DNA of 64,000 nt from Streptomyces tailanensis (GTDB lineage Bacteria > Actinomycetota > Actinomycetes > Streptomycetales > Streptomycetaceae), in the NCBI RefSeq assembly GCF_008386495.1, contig NZ_VTHJ01000008.1:124001-188000 (forward strand), given 5' to 3'. A program made the translations under genes and the position numbers. Below the pieces are notes generated by a model, which had not been told where the DNA came from, ran no database searches, and saw only the letters and a program-made list of their open reading frames with translations. Of this stretch, positions 1 to 9,123 are shown one piece after another (the first letter of the stretch is position 1; every line of letters begins with the position of its first letter).

Positions 1-836
1 TTGCGTACCGTTCGTGGTCCGTCGGCGGCGAACCCGGCGGTGAGCACATGCGGATACATCAGCAGCGCCAGCGCGGAGCCCAGGGCGAGGGTGGCGTACG
101 CGGGCTGCTGCTCGGGGGCCAGTAGCAGCGCGGACCCTTCGACGCCGGTACCGCTCAGCCGCGCCGCGGCCCCGTCGAAGACCGCGCCGGGGCCGCCGAA
201 CCGCCGCAGCACCAGCCAGCACACGGCGGTCAGCGACACGAAGACGGCCACCGCCTTCAGCGCCGAGATCACGGCGGGCGCCCGCAGCCCGTGCCGGTAC
301 GTCGCCACCGCGAGCCCCGCGAACAGCGCCACCATCACCAGATCACCGGCCGCCCCGCGCGGATAGAGGCCCCCGGCCGTGAGCACCGCCCGGATGCCGA
401 GCAGTTGCAGCGCCAGATACGGCATCGTCGCGAGGATCCCGGTCAGCGCGACCACCAGCGCCAGCGGCGCCGAACCGTACCGCCCGCGCACGAAGTCCCC
501 CGCCGTGACGTACCCGTGGCGCCGGGCCACCTCCCACAGCCGGGTCAGCAGCACGAAGGCGAGCGGGCAGACGATCACCGTGTACGGCACCGCGAAGAAC
601 GCGGGCGCCCCGTTGCCGTACGCCAGCCCGGGGATCGCGGTGAACGTGTACGCCGTGAAGATCGTGCCGCCGAGCAGCAGCCAGGTCCACACCGGCCCGA
701 GCGCGCGGTCGGCCAGCGCCCAGCCCTCCAGGGACGGCAGCCGGCCGCTGGGCCGCAGCCGGCGTGCGGTGACGGCGAGCAGCGACGCCCCGCCGATCAC
801 GGCGAGAAACGTCGCGGTCATGGCAGCGTCCGCCAT
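1..836 (-). CDS. sodium:solute symporter (SSS family, MctP-like), 3' end cut off by window
   Basis: This is the N-terminal part, about 278 residues, of an SSS-family transporter; the reading frame stays open to base 1, so the C-terminus lies outside the window. The translation begins MADAAMTATFLAVIGG and continues through the segments LLLGGTIFTAYTFTAIPGLA and AVPYTVIVCPLAFVL, which fit the first helices of monocarboxylate/proline-type symporters. It should be a multi-pass inner-membrane protein coupling sodium to uptake of a small organic acid; the substrate is inferred from family resemblance only. A second ATG at 821 is an alternative start. It diverges from the DUF3311 gene, with 168 bases of shared upstream DNA. 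Confidence 0.85.
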   Translation of the reverse strand, partial: MADAAMTATFLAVIGGASLLAVTARRLRPSGRLPSLEGWALADRALGPVWTWLLLGGTIFTAYTFTAIPGLAYGNGAPAFFAVPYTVIVCPLAFVLLTRLWEVARRHGYVTAGDFVRGRYGSAPLALVVALTGILATMPYLALQLLGIRAVLTAGGLYPRGAAGDLVMVALFAGLAVATYRHGLRAPAVISALKAVAVFVSLTAVCWLVLRRFGGPGAVFDGAAARLSGTGVEGSALLLAPEQQPAYATLALGSALALLMYPHVLTAGFAADGPRTVR

Positions 837-1004
837 GGGTCACCGTCCTTGGTGTGCCTGGGCCCTCGCCTGTTGGTTGCGCGGATGGCCGATTCGGAGG
901 ACAGGGAACCGGCGGGAAATCTTCTGGAAATTCGCTGTCAACCACATCCGGCGGGTGGGCAACTCTTGCACAGACCCACAGGAAGCGGGAGAGGAGCAGA
1001 GCTC

Positions 1005-1229
1005 ATGGCACGGACCGCTCACCGCCGGCTACGGCGCGCCGCGATCGCCGTACTGCTCCTCGCGCCCGCCGCGGGCCTGCTGTGGGTCCCCTGGTACGCC
1101 GGTGCCGAACCACGGCTCGCGGGTACGCCGTTCTTCTACTGGTACCAGCTCGCCTGGGTCCCGGGATGCGGCCTCTGCCTGCTCGCCGCGTACGCGCTGA
1201 CGGACCGCCATCGAGATCGACATCGCTGA
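1005..1229 (+). CDS. DUF3311 small membrane protein
   Basis: A 74-residue protein with two hydrophobic helices around the signature PFFYWYQLAWVPGCGLCLLA, which is typical of the DUF3311 family. Members are usually found next to an SSS-type symporter and are thought to be accessory subunits; the molecular role is not established. An AGGAG sequence lies 11-15 bases before the ATG. Here the symporter points the other way, and the next gene on this strand is cstA, 45 bases downstream, so DUF3311 may be co-transcribed with cstA. Confidence 0.8.
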   Translation: MARTAHRRLRRAAIAVLLLAPAAGLLWVPWYAGAEPRLAGTPFFYWYQLAWVPGCGLCLLAAYALTDRHRDRHR

Positions 1230-1274
1230 GCCGCACCCCCTTCTGCTGCACACCCGTTGAGGTCAGGAGCCGCC

Positions 1275-3428
1275 ATGCCCACATCAGCCATGCCCGAATC
1301 CGGTCGTGAGGTGCCGGAAAAATCCCGTATGTCACCAAAGTCCCTCGCGATCTGGATCGCCGTCGCCCTCGTCGGCGCGATCGGCTGGGCCGTGCTCGCC
1401 CTGTCCCGGGGCGAGGAGATCTCGGCCGTATGGCTGGTCGTGGCGGCCCTCGGCTCGTACGCGATCGCCTACCGCTTCTACTCCCGCTTCATCGCCCGCC
1501 GGGTCCTCCAGGTCGACGACACCCGGGCCACGCCGGCCGAACGCCTTGAGGACGGCGTCGACTTCCACCCCACCGACCGCCGGGTGCTGTTCGGCCACCA
1601 CTTCGCGGCCATCGCCGGCGCCGGCCCGCTGGTCGGCCCGGTGCTGGCCGCCCAGATGGGCTATCTGCCCGGCACTGTCTGGATCATCGTGGGCGTGATC
1701 TTCGCCGGCGCGGTGCAGGACATGATCGTCCTGTTCCTCTCCATGCGCCGGGACGGCAAGAGCCTCGGCCAGATGGCCCGGGACGAGATCGGCAGGGTGG
1801 GCGGTGCCGCCGCGCTGATCGGCGTCTTCGCCATCATGATCATCCTGCTCGCGGTCCTCGCGATGGTCGTCGTCAACGCCCTCGCCGAATCCGCGTGGGG
1901 CACCTTCTCGGTCACCATGACCATCCCCATCGCCCTCTTCATGGGCTTCTACCTGCGCTACCTGCGGCCCGGCCGCGTCGTCGAGACCAGCTTCATCGGG
2001 GTGGCGCTGTTGCTGCTCGCCATCCTCGGCGGCGGCTGGATCCAGGACTCCTCCCTGGCCGAGTACTTCGTCTGGAGCCCCGAGACCCTGGTGTTCTGCC
2101 TGGTCGGCTACGGCTTCGTCGCCTCTGTACTCCCCGTGTGGATGCTGCTGGCCCCCCGTGACTACCTCTCCACCTTCATGAAGGTCGGCACCATCGCCCT
2201 GATGGCCGTGGGCGTCGTGGTCGCGGCCCCGACCCTCAAGGCCGAGTCGGTCACCGAGTTCGCCTCCACGGGCACCGGACCGGTCTTCGCCGGCTCCCTC
2301 TTCCCCTTCCTCTTCATCACCATCGCCTGCGGCGCCCTGTCCGGCTTCCACGCCCTGGTCTCCTCCGGCACCACGCCGAAGCTGATCCAGAAGGAGTCCC
2401 AGGTCCGGCTGATCGGCTACGGCTCCATGCTCACGGAGTCCTTCGTCGCCGTGATGGCCCTGATCGCCGCCTGCGTCCTCGAACCCGGCCTGTACTACGC
2501 GATGAACTCCCCGGCCGCCCTGCTCGGCCCGACCGTCGAGAGCGCCTCGGAGGCGGTCCGGAACCTCGGCTTCACCATCACGCCCGACCAGCTCACCGCG
2601 GCGGCCAAGGCCGTCGAGGAGCAGACGCTGGTGGGCCGCTCCGGCGGCGCTCCCACCCTGGCCGTGGGCATGGCGGAGATCTTCGCCGGGGTGTTCGGCG
2701 GCGCCGGGATGAAGGCCTTCTGGTACCACTTCGCGATCATGTTCGAGGCCCTGTTCATCCTGACTACCGTGGACGCGGGCACCCGCGTGGGCCGCTTCAT
2801 GCTCCAGGACATGCTCGGCAACGTATGGAAGCCGATCGGCCGCGTCACCTGGAAGCCCGGCATCTGGATCACCAGCGCCCTGGTCGTCGGCGCCTGGGGC
2901 TACTTCCTCTACGCCGGTGTCACCGACCCCTTGGGCGGCATCAAGCAGTTGTTCCCGCTGTTCGGCATCGCCAACCAACTGCTCGCCGCGGTGGCCCTGG
3001 CCGTCACCACCACCCTGCTGATCAAGCACGGCAAGCTTCGCTGGGCCTGGGTCACCGGCATCCCGCTCGCCTGGGACGTGGCCGTCACCTTCACCGCCGG
3101 CTGGCAGAAGGTCTTCTCGGACAACCCGGCGATCGGCTTCTTCGCCCTGCGGGACAAGTACGCGGCGGCCATCGACAAGGGCGAACTCCTGCCCGGCGCC
3201 ACCAACATGGACGACATGCACACCATCGTCCTCAACAACACGGTCGACGGCGTGATCATGGCGATCTTCCTTCTCCTCGTCCTCACGGTCCTGATCAACT
3301 GCGCCGTGGTGTGCGTGCGGGCCGTACGGTCCCCGGTCCCGCTGCCGACGACCGAGGCGCCGTACGTCGAGTCCCGCATCGACGCGCCGGAGCAGTCCGA
3401 CGAGCCGCTGGTGGGAGCGAAGTCGTGA
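1275..3428 (+). CDS. cstA: carbon starvation protein CstA (peptide/pyruvate transporter)
   Basis: A 717-residue polytopic membrane protein. The N-terminal CstA domain has the segments AIAYRFYSRFIARRVLQVDD, FGHHFAAIAGAGPLVGPVLA and MGYLPGTVWIIVG, and a shorter C-terminal CstA domain ends in a cytoplasmic tail. Family members take up peptides or pyruvate when preferred carbon runs out; length matches the usual 690-760. ATG at 1275 was chosen because AGGAG sits five bases upstream; a TTG at 1257 in the same frame lacks such a site. Its stop overlaps the start of the YbdD-type gene by four bases, as in the enterobacterial cstA-ybdD pair. Confidence 0.95.
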   Translation: MPTSAMPESGREVPEKSRMSPKSLAIWIAVALVGAIGWAVLALSRGEEISAVWLVVAALGSYAIAYRFYSRFIARRVLQVDDTRATPAERLEDGVDFHPTDRRVLFGHHFAAIAGAGPLVGPVLAAQMGYLPGTVWIIVGVIFAGAVQDMIVLFLSMRRDGKSLGQMARDEIGRVGGAAALIGVFAIMIILLAVLAMVVVNALAESAWGTFSVTMTIPIALFMGFYLRYLRPGRVVETSFIGVALLLLAILGGGWIQDSSLAEYFVWSPETLVFCLVGYGFVASVLPVWMLLAPRDYLSTFMKVGTIALMAVGVVVAAPTLKAESVTEFASTGTGPVFAGSLFPFLFITIACGALSGFHALVSSGTTPKLIQKESQVRLIGYGSMLTESFVAVMALIAACVLEPGLYYAMNSPAALLGPTVESASEAVRNLGFTITPDQLTAAAKAVEEQTLVGRSGGAPTLAVGMAEIFAGVFGGAGMKAFWYHFAIMFEALFILTTVDAGTRVGRFMLQDMLGNVWKPIGRVTWKPGIWITSALVVGAWGYFLYAGVTDPLGGIKQLFPLFGIANQLLAAVALAVTTTLLIKHGKLRWAWVTGIPLAWDVAVTFTAGWQKVFSDNPAIGFFALRDKYAAAIDKGELLPGATNMDDMHTIVLNNTVDGVIMAIFLLLVLTVLINCAVVCVRAVRSPVPLPTTEAPYVESRIDAPEQSDEPLVGAKS

Positions 3429-3613
3429 GCCTGCGGCGCTGGGCGAGGGCCGTGCGCTGGTACCTGCGGGAGCTGACCGGGGAGGCGGAGTACGACCGCT
3501 ACTGCGAACGGCACCGACGCCACCACCCGCAGGCCCCGGTCCCGACCCGGCGGGAGTACGACACCCTGCGGACCCTGCACCGGGAGGAGCACCCGCAGGG
3601 CCGCTGCTGCTGA
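3425..3613 (+). CDS. YbdD/YjiX (DUF466) CstA-associated small protein
   Basis: A 62-residue basic cytoplasmic protein. The family pattern is visible in RWYLRELTGEAEYDRYCERH and the ending HREEHPQGRCC. YbdD/YjiX proteins are encoded directly after CstA or BtsT transporters and are needed for full transport activity in enterobacteria. The GTG start lies inside the cstA stop (GTGA overlap), so translation is very probably coupled. The gene is convergent with SURF1, 42 bases away, with no clear hairpin between them. Confidence 0.9.
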   Translation: MSLRRWARAVRWYLRELTGEAEYDRYCERHRRHHPQAPVPTRREYDTLRTLHREEHPQGRCC

Positions 3614-3655
3614 ACCCGGTGGAGCCGGAGCCCTTTTTGGTGAACCGCTGAACCG

Positions 3656-4447
3656 CTATACCGAAGCGGGCTCCGGCTGCTCCTCCTGCTCGGCCCCGGC
3701 GCTGTCCCCGCTGTCGCGGGCCTCGCGGCGGACCAGGATCACCCAGCCGAGGGGGACGCCCGCGGCGAAGAGCCACCACTGGAGGGCGTACGCGTAGTTC
3801 AGCGCGGCGTTCTCGTCGCCGGGGCGGCCGAGGAGCTCCGGAGTGTCACCCTTCGGCTCGGGCGCCGTCAGGGCGAGGTAGCCGCCCAGCACCTCGACGC
3901 CCAGGCGCTCCGCCTCCTGCCCGCTGTTGATCAGCATGATCTGGCGGTCCGGCAGATCCTTGAGGTCCTTGATACCGCTCGCCTCGGTCGTCTCGTCGGG
4001 CATCAGCCGCCCGGTGACGGTGACCTCACCGGCGGGCGGTGCGGGGATCTCGGGGAACTCGGTCTGTGTCGGGCCTGCCGGGATCCAGCCGCGGTTGACG
4101 AGCAGGACCTTGCCGTCGTCGAGGACGAACGGGGTCAGGACATGGACGCCGATTTCGTCGTTGGAGTTCGTACGGCGGCGGACGACGACCTCGTCGTCGG
4201 TGTCGAATCGGCCCTTCGCGGTCACGCTCCGATAGCGCTCGGCGCTGGTGACGGTGTGCCCGGGGGAGGTCAGCCGCTCCACGGGCACCGGCTCCGCGCC
4301 GAGCGCGTCGGCGACGAGCTGGTTCCGCGCGGTGCGCTCCTCGTAGCGGTCCATCTGCCAGAAGCCCAGCCTGATCATCGTGGGGATCAGGAGGAGGGCG
4401 ACCAGCGTGAGGATCACCCACTGCCGGGACAACAGGAAGCGGTACAC
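3656..4447 (-). CDS. SURF1 family cytochrome oxidase assembly protein
   Basis: About 263 residues with the SURF1 plan: an N-terminal transmembrane helix (VILTLVALLLIPTMIRLGFW), an extracytoplasmic beta domain containing VLLVNRGWIPAG, a second helix near the C-terminus (WWLFAAGVPLGWVILV) and an acidic tail. SURF1 helps insert haem a into subunit I of aa3 cytochrome c oxidase. The family usually begins MYRFLL, so the GTG at 4447 is preferred over the in-frame TTG at 4462. It stands alone between cstA-ybdD and the small zinc protein gene. Confidence 0.9.
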   Translation of the reverse strand: MYRFLLSRQWVILTLVALLLIPTMIRLGFWQMDRYEERTARNQLVADALGAEPVPVERLTSPGHTVTSAERYRSVTAKGRFDTDDEVVVRRRTNSNDEIGVHVLTPFVLDDGKVLLVNRGWIPAGPTQTEFPEIPAPPAGEVTVTGRLMPDETTEASGIKDLKDLPDRQIMLINSGQEAERLGVEVLGGYLALTAPEPKGDTPELLGRPGDENAALNYAYALQWWLFAAGVPLGWVILVRREARDSGDSAGAEQEEQPEPASV

Positions 4448-4496
4448 CCCACGACCGTACAACTCGGTCGTGGGGCGCGTTCGGGCGGGTCTGTGC

Positions 4497-4730
4497 TCAG
4501 ACCTTGTCGACGATCCCCACCTTCCCCTCCGCCCGAGCGCAGTGGGCGCCGCAGTACCAGTGGCCCTCTACCTCGACGCCCTGACCGATGATCTGGACTC
4601 GGCAGTGCTCGCAGATGGGTGCCATGCGGTGGATCGCACAGGAGAAGCAGTCGAAGACATGGATCGCGCCCTGGGCGTGCACCTCGAAGGTCATTCCGTA
4701 GTCATTGCCGCAAACTTCGCATCTCGCCAT
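4497..4730 (-). CDS. small cysteine-rich zinc-binding protein
   Basis: A 77-residue cytoplasmic protein starting MARCEVCGNDYGM, with four Cys/His clusters (CEVC, H-x5-HVFDCFSC, CEHC, H-x2-C-x3-C) spaced like LIM or treble-clef zinc fingers. I remember near-identical proteins as a conserved Streptomyces family of unknown function; no enzymatic motif is present. The gene is monocistronic in appearance, 49 bases from the SURF1 start and 80 bases from the exonuclease stop on the same strand. Confidence 0.8.
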   Translation of the reverse strand: MARCEVCGNDYGMTFEVHAQGAIHVFDCFSCAIHRMAPICEHCRVQIIGQGVEVEGHWYCGAHCARAEGKVGIVDKV

Positions 4731-4810
4731 GCGCCACAGGGTGAGCCGTCACCGCCGCGCGGGCGAGCGGGCGGCGGGCGAGTCGCACGGCAATCACCCG
4801 TCCGTACGGG

Positions 4811-5821
4811 TCACTCGTCGGCGGGCTCGACATCGCGGAGCAGTTGCCCGAACGCCGCCTCGTCCACGACCGGTGTCCCGTACTGCCGGGCCTTGACCAC
4901 CTTCGACGTGTGGGAGTCCGGGTCGTTGGTGACGAGCAGGCTGGTCAGCCGGGACAGGCTGGTCGCGACATGCAGTCCCGCCTCGACCGCCCGGTCCTCC
5001 AGCAGGTCGCGCTCGATCGATGTGTCCCCGGAGAAGGCGACACGCATGCCCTGCTTGAGCGGTTTGCCGTCTTCGTACCGCCCGGGGTTGGGGTACGGGC
5101 AGGCGGGCCGCTTCCGGGAGGGCCGCCAACTGGTGGAGCGGTAACCGCCGCCGTAGCCACCCCCATAACCCACCTGCTGCCCGATACGAGGCGTGGCGCC
5201 GCCGGCTGCCATGTCCGTCCACTCGGTCAGCGGCCGGCACTCGTGCAACGGCAGCCGTACGCCGCCCGCGGCCGCGGCCCGCAGGCTCGGCCGGAACGCC
5301 TCCGCCAGCACCCGCGCATCGTCCAGCGCATGGTGCGCCCGCTGCTGTACGACCCCGAAGTGCGCCGCCAGCGACTCCAGCTTGTGGTTCGGCAGCGGTA
5401 GCCCCAGCTCCTTCGACAGCGCGATCGTGCACAGCCGCTGCCGCACCGGGGCCTCGCTCTCCGCGCGCGCGTACTCCCGGGCGATCATCGACCAGTCGAA
5501 CACCGCGTTGTGCGCGACGAGGACGCGGTCCGCGAGCCGCGCGGAGAACTCCTCGGCGATGTCCCTGAACAGCGGCGCCCCTTCGAGCACATCACTCGTC
5601 AGCCCATGGATCCATACCGGCCCGGGATCCCGCTCCGGATTGACCACCGTGTACCAGTGGTCCTCGACCTCGCCCCGCGCGTCCAGTCGGTACACACCCG
5701 CCGAAATTATCCGATCGTCCCGCCCCAGCCCGGTCGTCTCCACGTCAACAACCGCGTACCCCTTCGGATACGCGGCCGGCCAAGGAACTGGGGACGCTGC
5801 GGTCGCACGGTCATCGAGCAT
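4811..5821 (-). CDS. DEDDh 3'-5' exonuclease with C-terminal BRCT domain
   Basis: 336 residues in two domains. Residues about 20-185 form a DnaQ-like exonuclease: ExoI motif VVDVETTG, ExoII around LVAHNAVFDWSMI and ExoIII around HHALDDARVLAEAF with the DEDDh histidine. A Gly/Tyr-rich linker (GYGGGYGGGY) follows, and residues about 255-330 form a BRCT domain (GMRVAFSGDTSIERDLLEDR). It is not the replicative polymerase III epsilon subunit; actinobacterial relatives are annotated as epsilon-like exonucleases, and a repair or nick-processing role is inferred. The ATG at 5821 is the second of two closely spaced ATGs. Confidence 0.9.
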   Translation of the reverse strand: MLDDRATAASPVPWPAAYPKGYAVVDVETTGLGRDDRIISAGVYRLDARGEVEDHWYTVVNPERDPGPVWIHGLTSDVLEGAPLFRDIAEEFSARLADRVLVAHNAVFDWSMIAREYARAESEAPVRQRLCTIALSKELGLPLPNHKLESLAAHFGVVQQRAHHALDDARVLAEAFRPSLRAAAAGGVRLPLHECRPLTEWTDMAAGGATPRIGQQVGYGGGYGGGYRSTSWRPSRKRPACPYPNPGRYEDGKPLKQGMRVAFSGDTSIERDLLEDRAVEAGLHVATSLSRLTSLLVTNDPDSHTSKVVKARQYGTPVVDEAAFGQLLRDVEPADE

Positions 5822-5856
5822 GGTCCATGAGGATACGGGGCGGGACTGACAGCGTG

Positions 5857-8800
5857 TTACTCGATGGTGAGGCGGTGTGGAGGGAAGAGGTCGGTGCCGA
5901 GGGCCTGGGGGCAGTCGTAGAGGTGGACGCTGACGTTGTCGAATGGTGCCAGTGGGGTCAGGTCGATTGGGCCACAGCGCGCGAGTTGGAGGTACTTCAG
6001 GTCGCGGAGCTCTGCGAACGTTGACAGGTTATGCACCTGATCGATCTTGCTGAGGTACACACTGGTCAGGTCTTGATGGGGCAGCACATGGGCGAGGTCG
6101 ATGTGAGGCACATCGATAATCAGGAGTGTGTGGAGCCGGGAGAACACCCCGGCCGCGAGGAAATCGAGCCACTGATGGGTTTCGTTGACGGCGAGCCACT
6201 TGAGTGACGTGAAAGCGTCAATGCCGGACAGCTTCATCGCTGCGGCTTGGTGGTAGAACCCGATGCCGGTGAGTTCCGGGCCGAAGGGAAGGTCACCCAG
6301 GGCCGTCTCGACAGGCGCGAAGTCGAAGATCAGGTGTCGCAGGGTGGCTGAGTCGCCTAGGGGAGCCAGCGAAAGCCGCTCGGCGGGCTGGCTTAGGTTG
6401 ACCTGTTTCAAGGGAAGTTCGGAGAGCATGCCGAGGTCGGTGATGGAGCGGCAACGGTTGAGCGCCAGAGTCTCGAGGTTGGGTAACTGCCGTAGGGGCG
6501 AGAGGTCGCTGAGTGAGTCGTTGTCGATGAAGTTCAGGAACTCGAGAGCGGTCTGCTCCAGGACGGCATCGGGTAGTCCATGGTCACCCTGCACCGCCAG
6601 CGCCGAGAGCTGCGGCAGACGTGGCAGCAGTGCCAACTGCTCGGGGCTGCTCATGGTGAGTGACTGCTTGGCGGCGACTGTGCCGTCAAGCACGGTTTCG
6701 AAGTACTCGTTGATGTCGAATGACGGCCATGCGAGGTCGAGCTGAGTGCGTACCCGAAGACGCTGGTCCGCACGGAACCGTGAGATCACCTCCAGCGCGG
6801 CGTCCCCACCGATCAGCCCAGCTGTACGCACCACAGCCGCTGCCTCCCGGTCCGTGAGCCCTTCGGGTCCTGGCAGTAGCTCCAGCACCAGCTCACCGGC
6901 CTTGGACAAAGCATCGGCCTGCTTCATGCTGCGGGGCGGCACCAGCTCCGCCGTACGCTCTTCCACCTCCCTACGCACATCCGGCCCCAACTCCGGCGCA
7001 TGCTCCAAACTGGCCGCCGCCAGCAACACCAACCGCTCCCGATACCTCCGTACCTTGTCGGCCCGCCGCAGCAACTGCCGAAGCAACCGCCCCCGCTCCT
7101 CCACCCGCGCATGCCCCACAGCCATACGCACCACGTCGTCCCACTGGTCGTCGTGGGCATTGCGCACCAGCACCCCGAAGTCGCGGGACTCGACCGCCGC
7201 CTTGGCGCCCAGATAGTCCTGGAAGGTGCGGTGGACGAAGTCCACGTACCCGGGGACGGGTTCGCGGAGCAGACCGCTGCGGATCAGCAGGTGGGAGAAG
7301 ACCTGCTCGGCGTCGCCCTGTTCGCGGACCTGGGGCATGGAGTCGAGCCACTCGTCCAGCATGGAGACGGCGTCCTCGCGGGACGCCTCCACCTGGCCGT
7401 TGCGGATGAGCCAGTACGCGAGGCGTTGCAGGAGTGCCGTCTGCTCGTCGCGGGACAGGACCACACCCTCGACCGACGTGATCTCTCGCTCGATGTCGCG
7501 GTGGACGAGGAGCATGTCCAGCGCGGCGTCGTACAACTCCTTGCGGGCCCGCGGCAGCCGCATCCGGCGGTCGCGGTTCAAGGCGCAGAGCAAGGCGCAC
7601 ATCAACGGGTTGGTGGCGAGGCGCGCCAGGTCGCGGCGGCTGGTGACCGCCTGGTTGAGACCCGCCTCGTACATGTCGAGTGACGACCGCTCCGCCTCGG
7701 ACAGGCACTCCAGGCGAGCCGAATCGTGCCAGTGGCCGATGAACGCCCGGATGTCCTCCCGCTCCATGGGGAGCAACGAGTGTGCGGTGAAACCCTGCCC
7801 CGCCAGCCAGTCCTCCGGCACCGCGGCCGACCGGGTCGTCACCACGTAACGCGCCTTCGGGTACGCGGCGATCAGCGACTTCAGCCAGCTCTCGGTGCGG
7901 CCGCGCAGCCGCGTCGGCACCTCGTCGACACCGTCGACCAGCACCAACGCCCGCCCGGTGGTGAGGAGTTCCGACGTCCAGCCAGAGGGCGCCTGAAGCG
8001 GGACACCGGAGGAAGACAGGAAGTCCTCCGGCATCGGCAGCCCGTCGGGGGTGTTGAACGAGCGCAGGCGCAGGACGAACGGCACGCACAGGTTCCACGC
8101 CGCCAGCTCCGGACCGAAGCTGCGCCGCGCCGCGTTCAGCGCGAGCCACTGGACGAGTGTCGACTTGCCCGATCCGGCCGGGCCCCGCAGCACCAGCCGG
8201 TCGCAGTCGGCGAGGGCCTGTTCCACCTTGAGGGCGGTCGGTGCCATGTCGGGAAGGCCGAGGACCTCGCGGCGTGGGTCGTCGCGCCGGTCCCCGCTCA
8301 CCGCGAGGCTGATGTACGCCGTGTCGAGCGGCCATTCGGCCCGGCGGCGGTCGCCGAGGGTGATGCCGAAGAGCTCCAGACGGGACTGGGTCTCGGCGAC
8401 GAAGTCCGCGTACCGCTGCTCGAAGTCGAGGGCCAGCGCCTCCGGGCGAGGGCCGGCGCTCAGCTCGCGCAGCAGTTCCTCCGTACGTCCCGACCGCCGA
8501 GTCTGCTCCACCGCTGCCCTGGCCGCGAACGACGGGTGGGCGGTGAGTTGCTCGACCAGGTGGGCGCAGCACAGGCCGAGGAGTTCGGCGTACAGGTCGA
8601 GGGCGCGGGTGGAGAGCCCCGCGTCGGGCGCGGGCAACTCGGCGCACAATCGCCGCGGGTCCAGATCGGCCCCGAACAGATGGTCCGCGGTGAGGTCGGC
8701 GGTCGCGAAGGTGTCCTGCACGGCGGCCACCGCGGCCAGCCGCTCGTGCTCGGGCAGCGCGGCGTACCCGGCCGCGATCCGGCCCGACAACACCAGGGCC

Positions 8801-8946
8801 AGCTTGTCCGGAGTCGGCGGCTTCGGCAGCGGTCGTACCGGATCGGTCACCAGCCCCGCGCCCGGCTTCGGCGCGAGAACCGACTTCGCGAGGGTCGACA
8901 CGACCGTCGACGCCAGCCGCGCCAGCACCACCTCGATCCCCTGCAT
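5857..8946 (-). CDS. NACHT-domain STAND NTPase with C-terminal leucine-rich repeats (likely anti-phage)
   Basis: 1029 residues. The first 240 are predicted helical and resemble the NACHT N-terminal helical (NNH) regions of bacterial NLR-like proteins. The NACHT ATPase follows, with Walker A GPAGSGKST at about 255-263 and Walker B LVLVDGVDEVP at about 334-344; the WSN-like helical half includes ATNPLMCALLCALN. From about residue 740 the chain is leucine-rich (LPNLETLALNRC, LSDLSPLRQL), a probable ligand sensor. No fused nuclease or protease motif was seen. Bacterial NACHT proteins (bNACHT) are known phage-defence sensors; defence here is inferred. The ATG at 8946 follows GGGGAGG; an ATG at 8973 has no such site. 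Confidence 0.85.
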   Translation of the reverse strand: MQGIEVVLARLASTVVSTLAKSVLAPKPGAGLVTDPVRPLPKPPTPDKLALVLSGRIAAGYAALPEHERLAAVAAVQDTFATADLTADHLFGADLDPRRLCAELPAPDAGLSTRALDLYAELLGLCCAHLVEQLTAHPSFAARAAVEQTRRSGRTEELLRELSAGPRPEALALDFEQRYADFVAETQSRLELFGITLGDRRRAEWPLDTAYISLAVSGDRRDDPRREVLGLPDMAPTALKVEQALADCDRLVLRGPAGSGKSTLVQWLALNAARRSFGPELAAWNLCVPFVLRLRSFNTPDGLPMPEDFLSSSGVPLQAPSGWTSELLTTGRALVLVDGVDEVPTRLRGRTESWLKSLIAAYPKARYVVTTRSAAVPEDWLAGQGFTAHSLLPMEREDIRAFIGHWHDSARLECLSEAERSSLDMYEAGLNQAVTSRRDLARLATNPLMCALLCALNRDRRMRLPRARKELYDAALDMLLVHRDIEREITSVEGVVLSRDEQTALLQRLAYWLIRNGQVEASREDAVSMLDEWLDSMPQVREQGDAEQVFSHLLIRSGLLREPVPGYVDFVHRTFQDYLGAKAAVESRDFGVLVRNAHDDQWDDVVRMAVGHARVEERGRLLRQLLRRADKVRRYRERLVLLAAASLEHAPELGPDVRREVEERTAELVPPRSMKQADALSKAGELVLELLPGPEGLTDREAAAVVRTAGLIGGDAALEVISRFRADQRLRVRTQLDLAWPSFDINEYFETVLDGTVAAKQSLTMSSPEQLALLPRLPQLSALAVQGDHGLPDAVLEQTALEFLNFIDNDSLSDLSPLRQLPNLETLALNRCRSITDLGMLSELPLKQVNLSQPAERLSLAPLGDSATLRHLIFDFAPVETALGDLPFGPELTGIGFYHQAAAMKLSGIDAFTSLKWLAVNETHQWLDFLAAGVFSRLHTLLIIDVPHIDLAHVLPHQDLTSVYLSKIDQVHNLSTFAELRDLKYLQLARCGPIDLTPLAPFDNVSVHLYDCPQALGTDLFPPHRLTIE

Positions 8947-9123
8947 CGCGCCCTCCCCGTAACAGCCGCGCATGGATGATCAATGGATTCGCATCGTAGG
9001 CCGACCCACTGACAATGCCCGCCGGATTGGCGAAGGACGCCAAGAAGCAAGCGCGTACCACCGGTAATACTTGTCAGTAACAACGTCTAGCCGCCATCTA
9101 CCAGCGGTTCTACCGTTCCTTCC

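Noticed and set aside
1332-3779. 815-codon open frame on the minus strand opposite cstA
   Set aside because: Its translation is Asp/His/Gly/Arg-rich low complexity with no domain, and cstA on the other strand has clear family motifs. This is the usual antisense artefact of GC-biased third positions.
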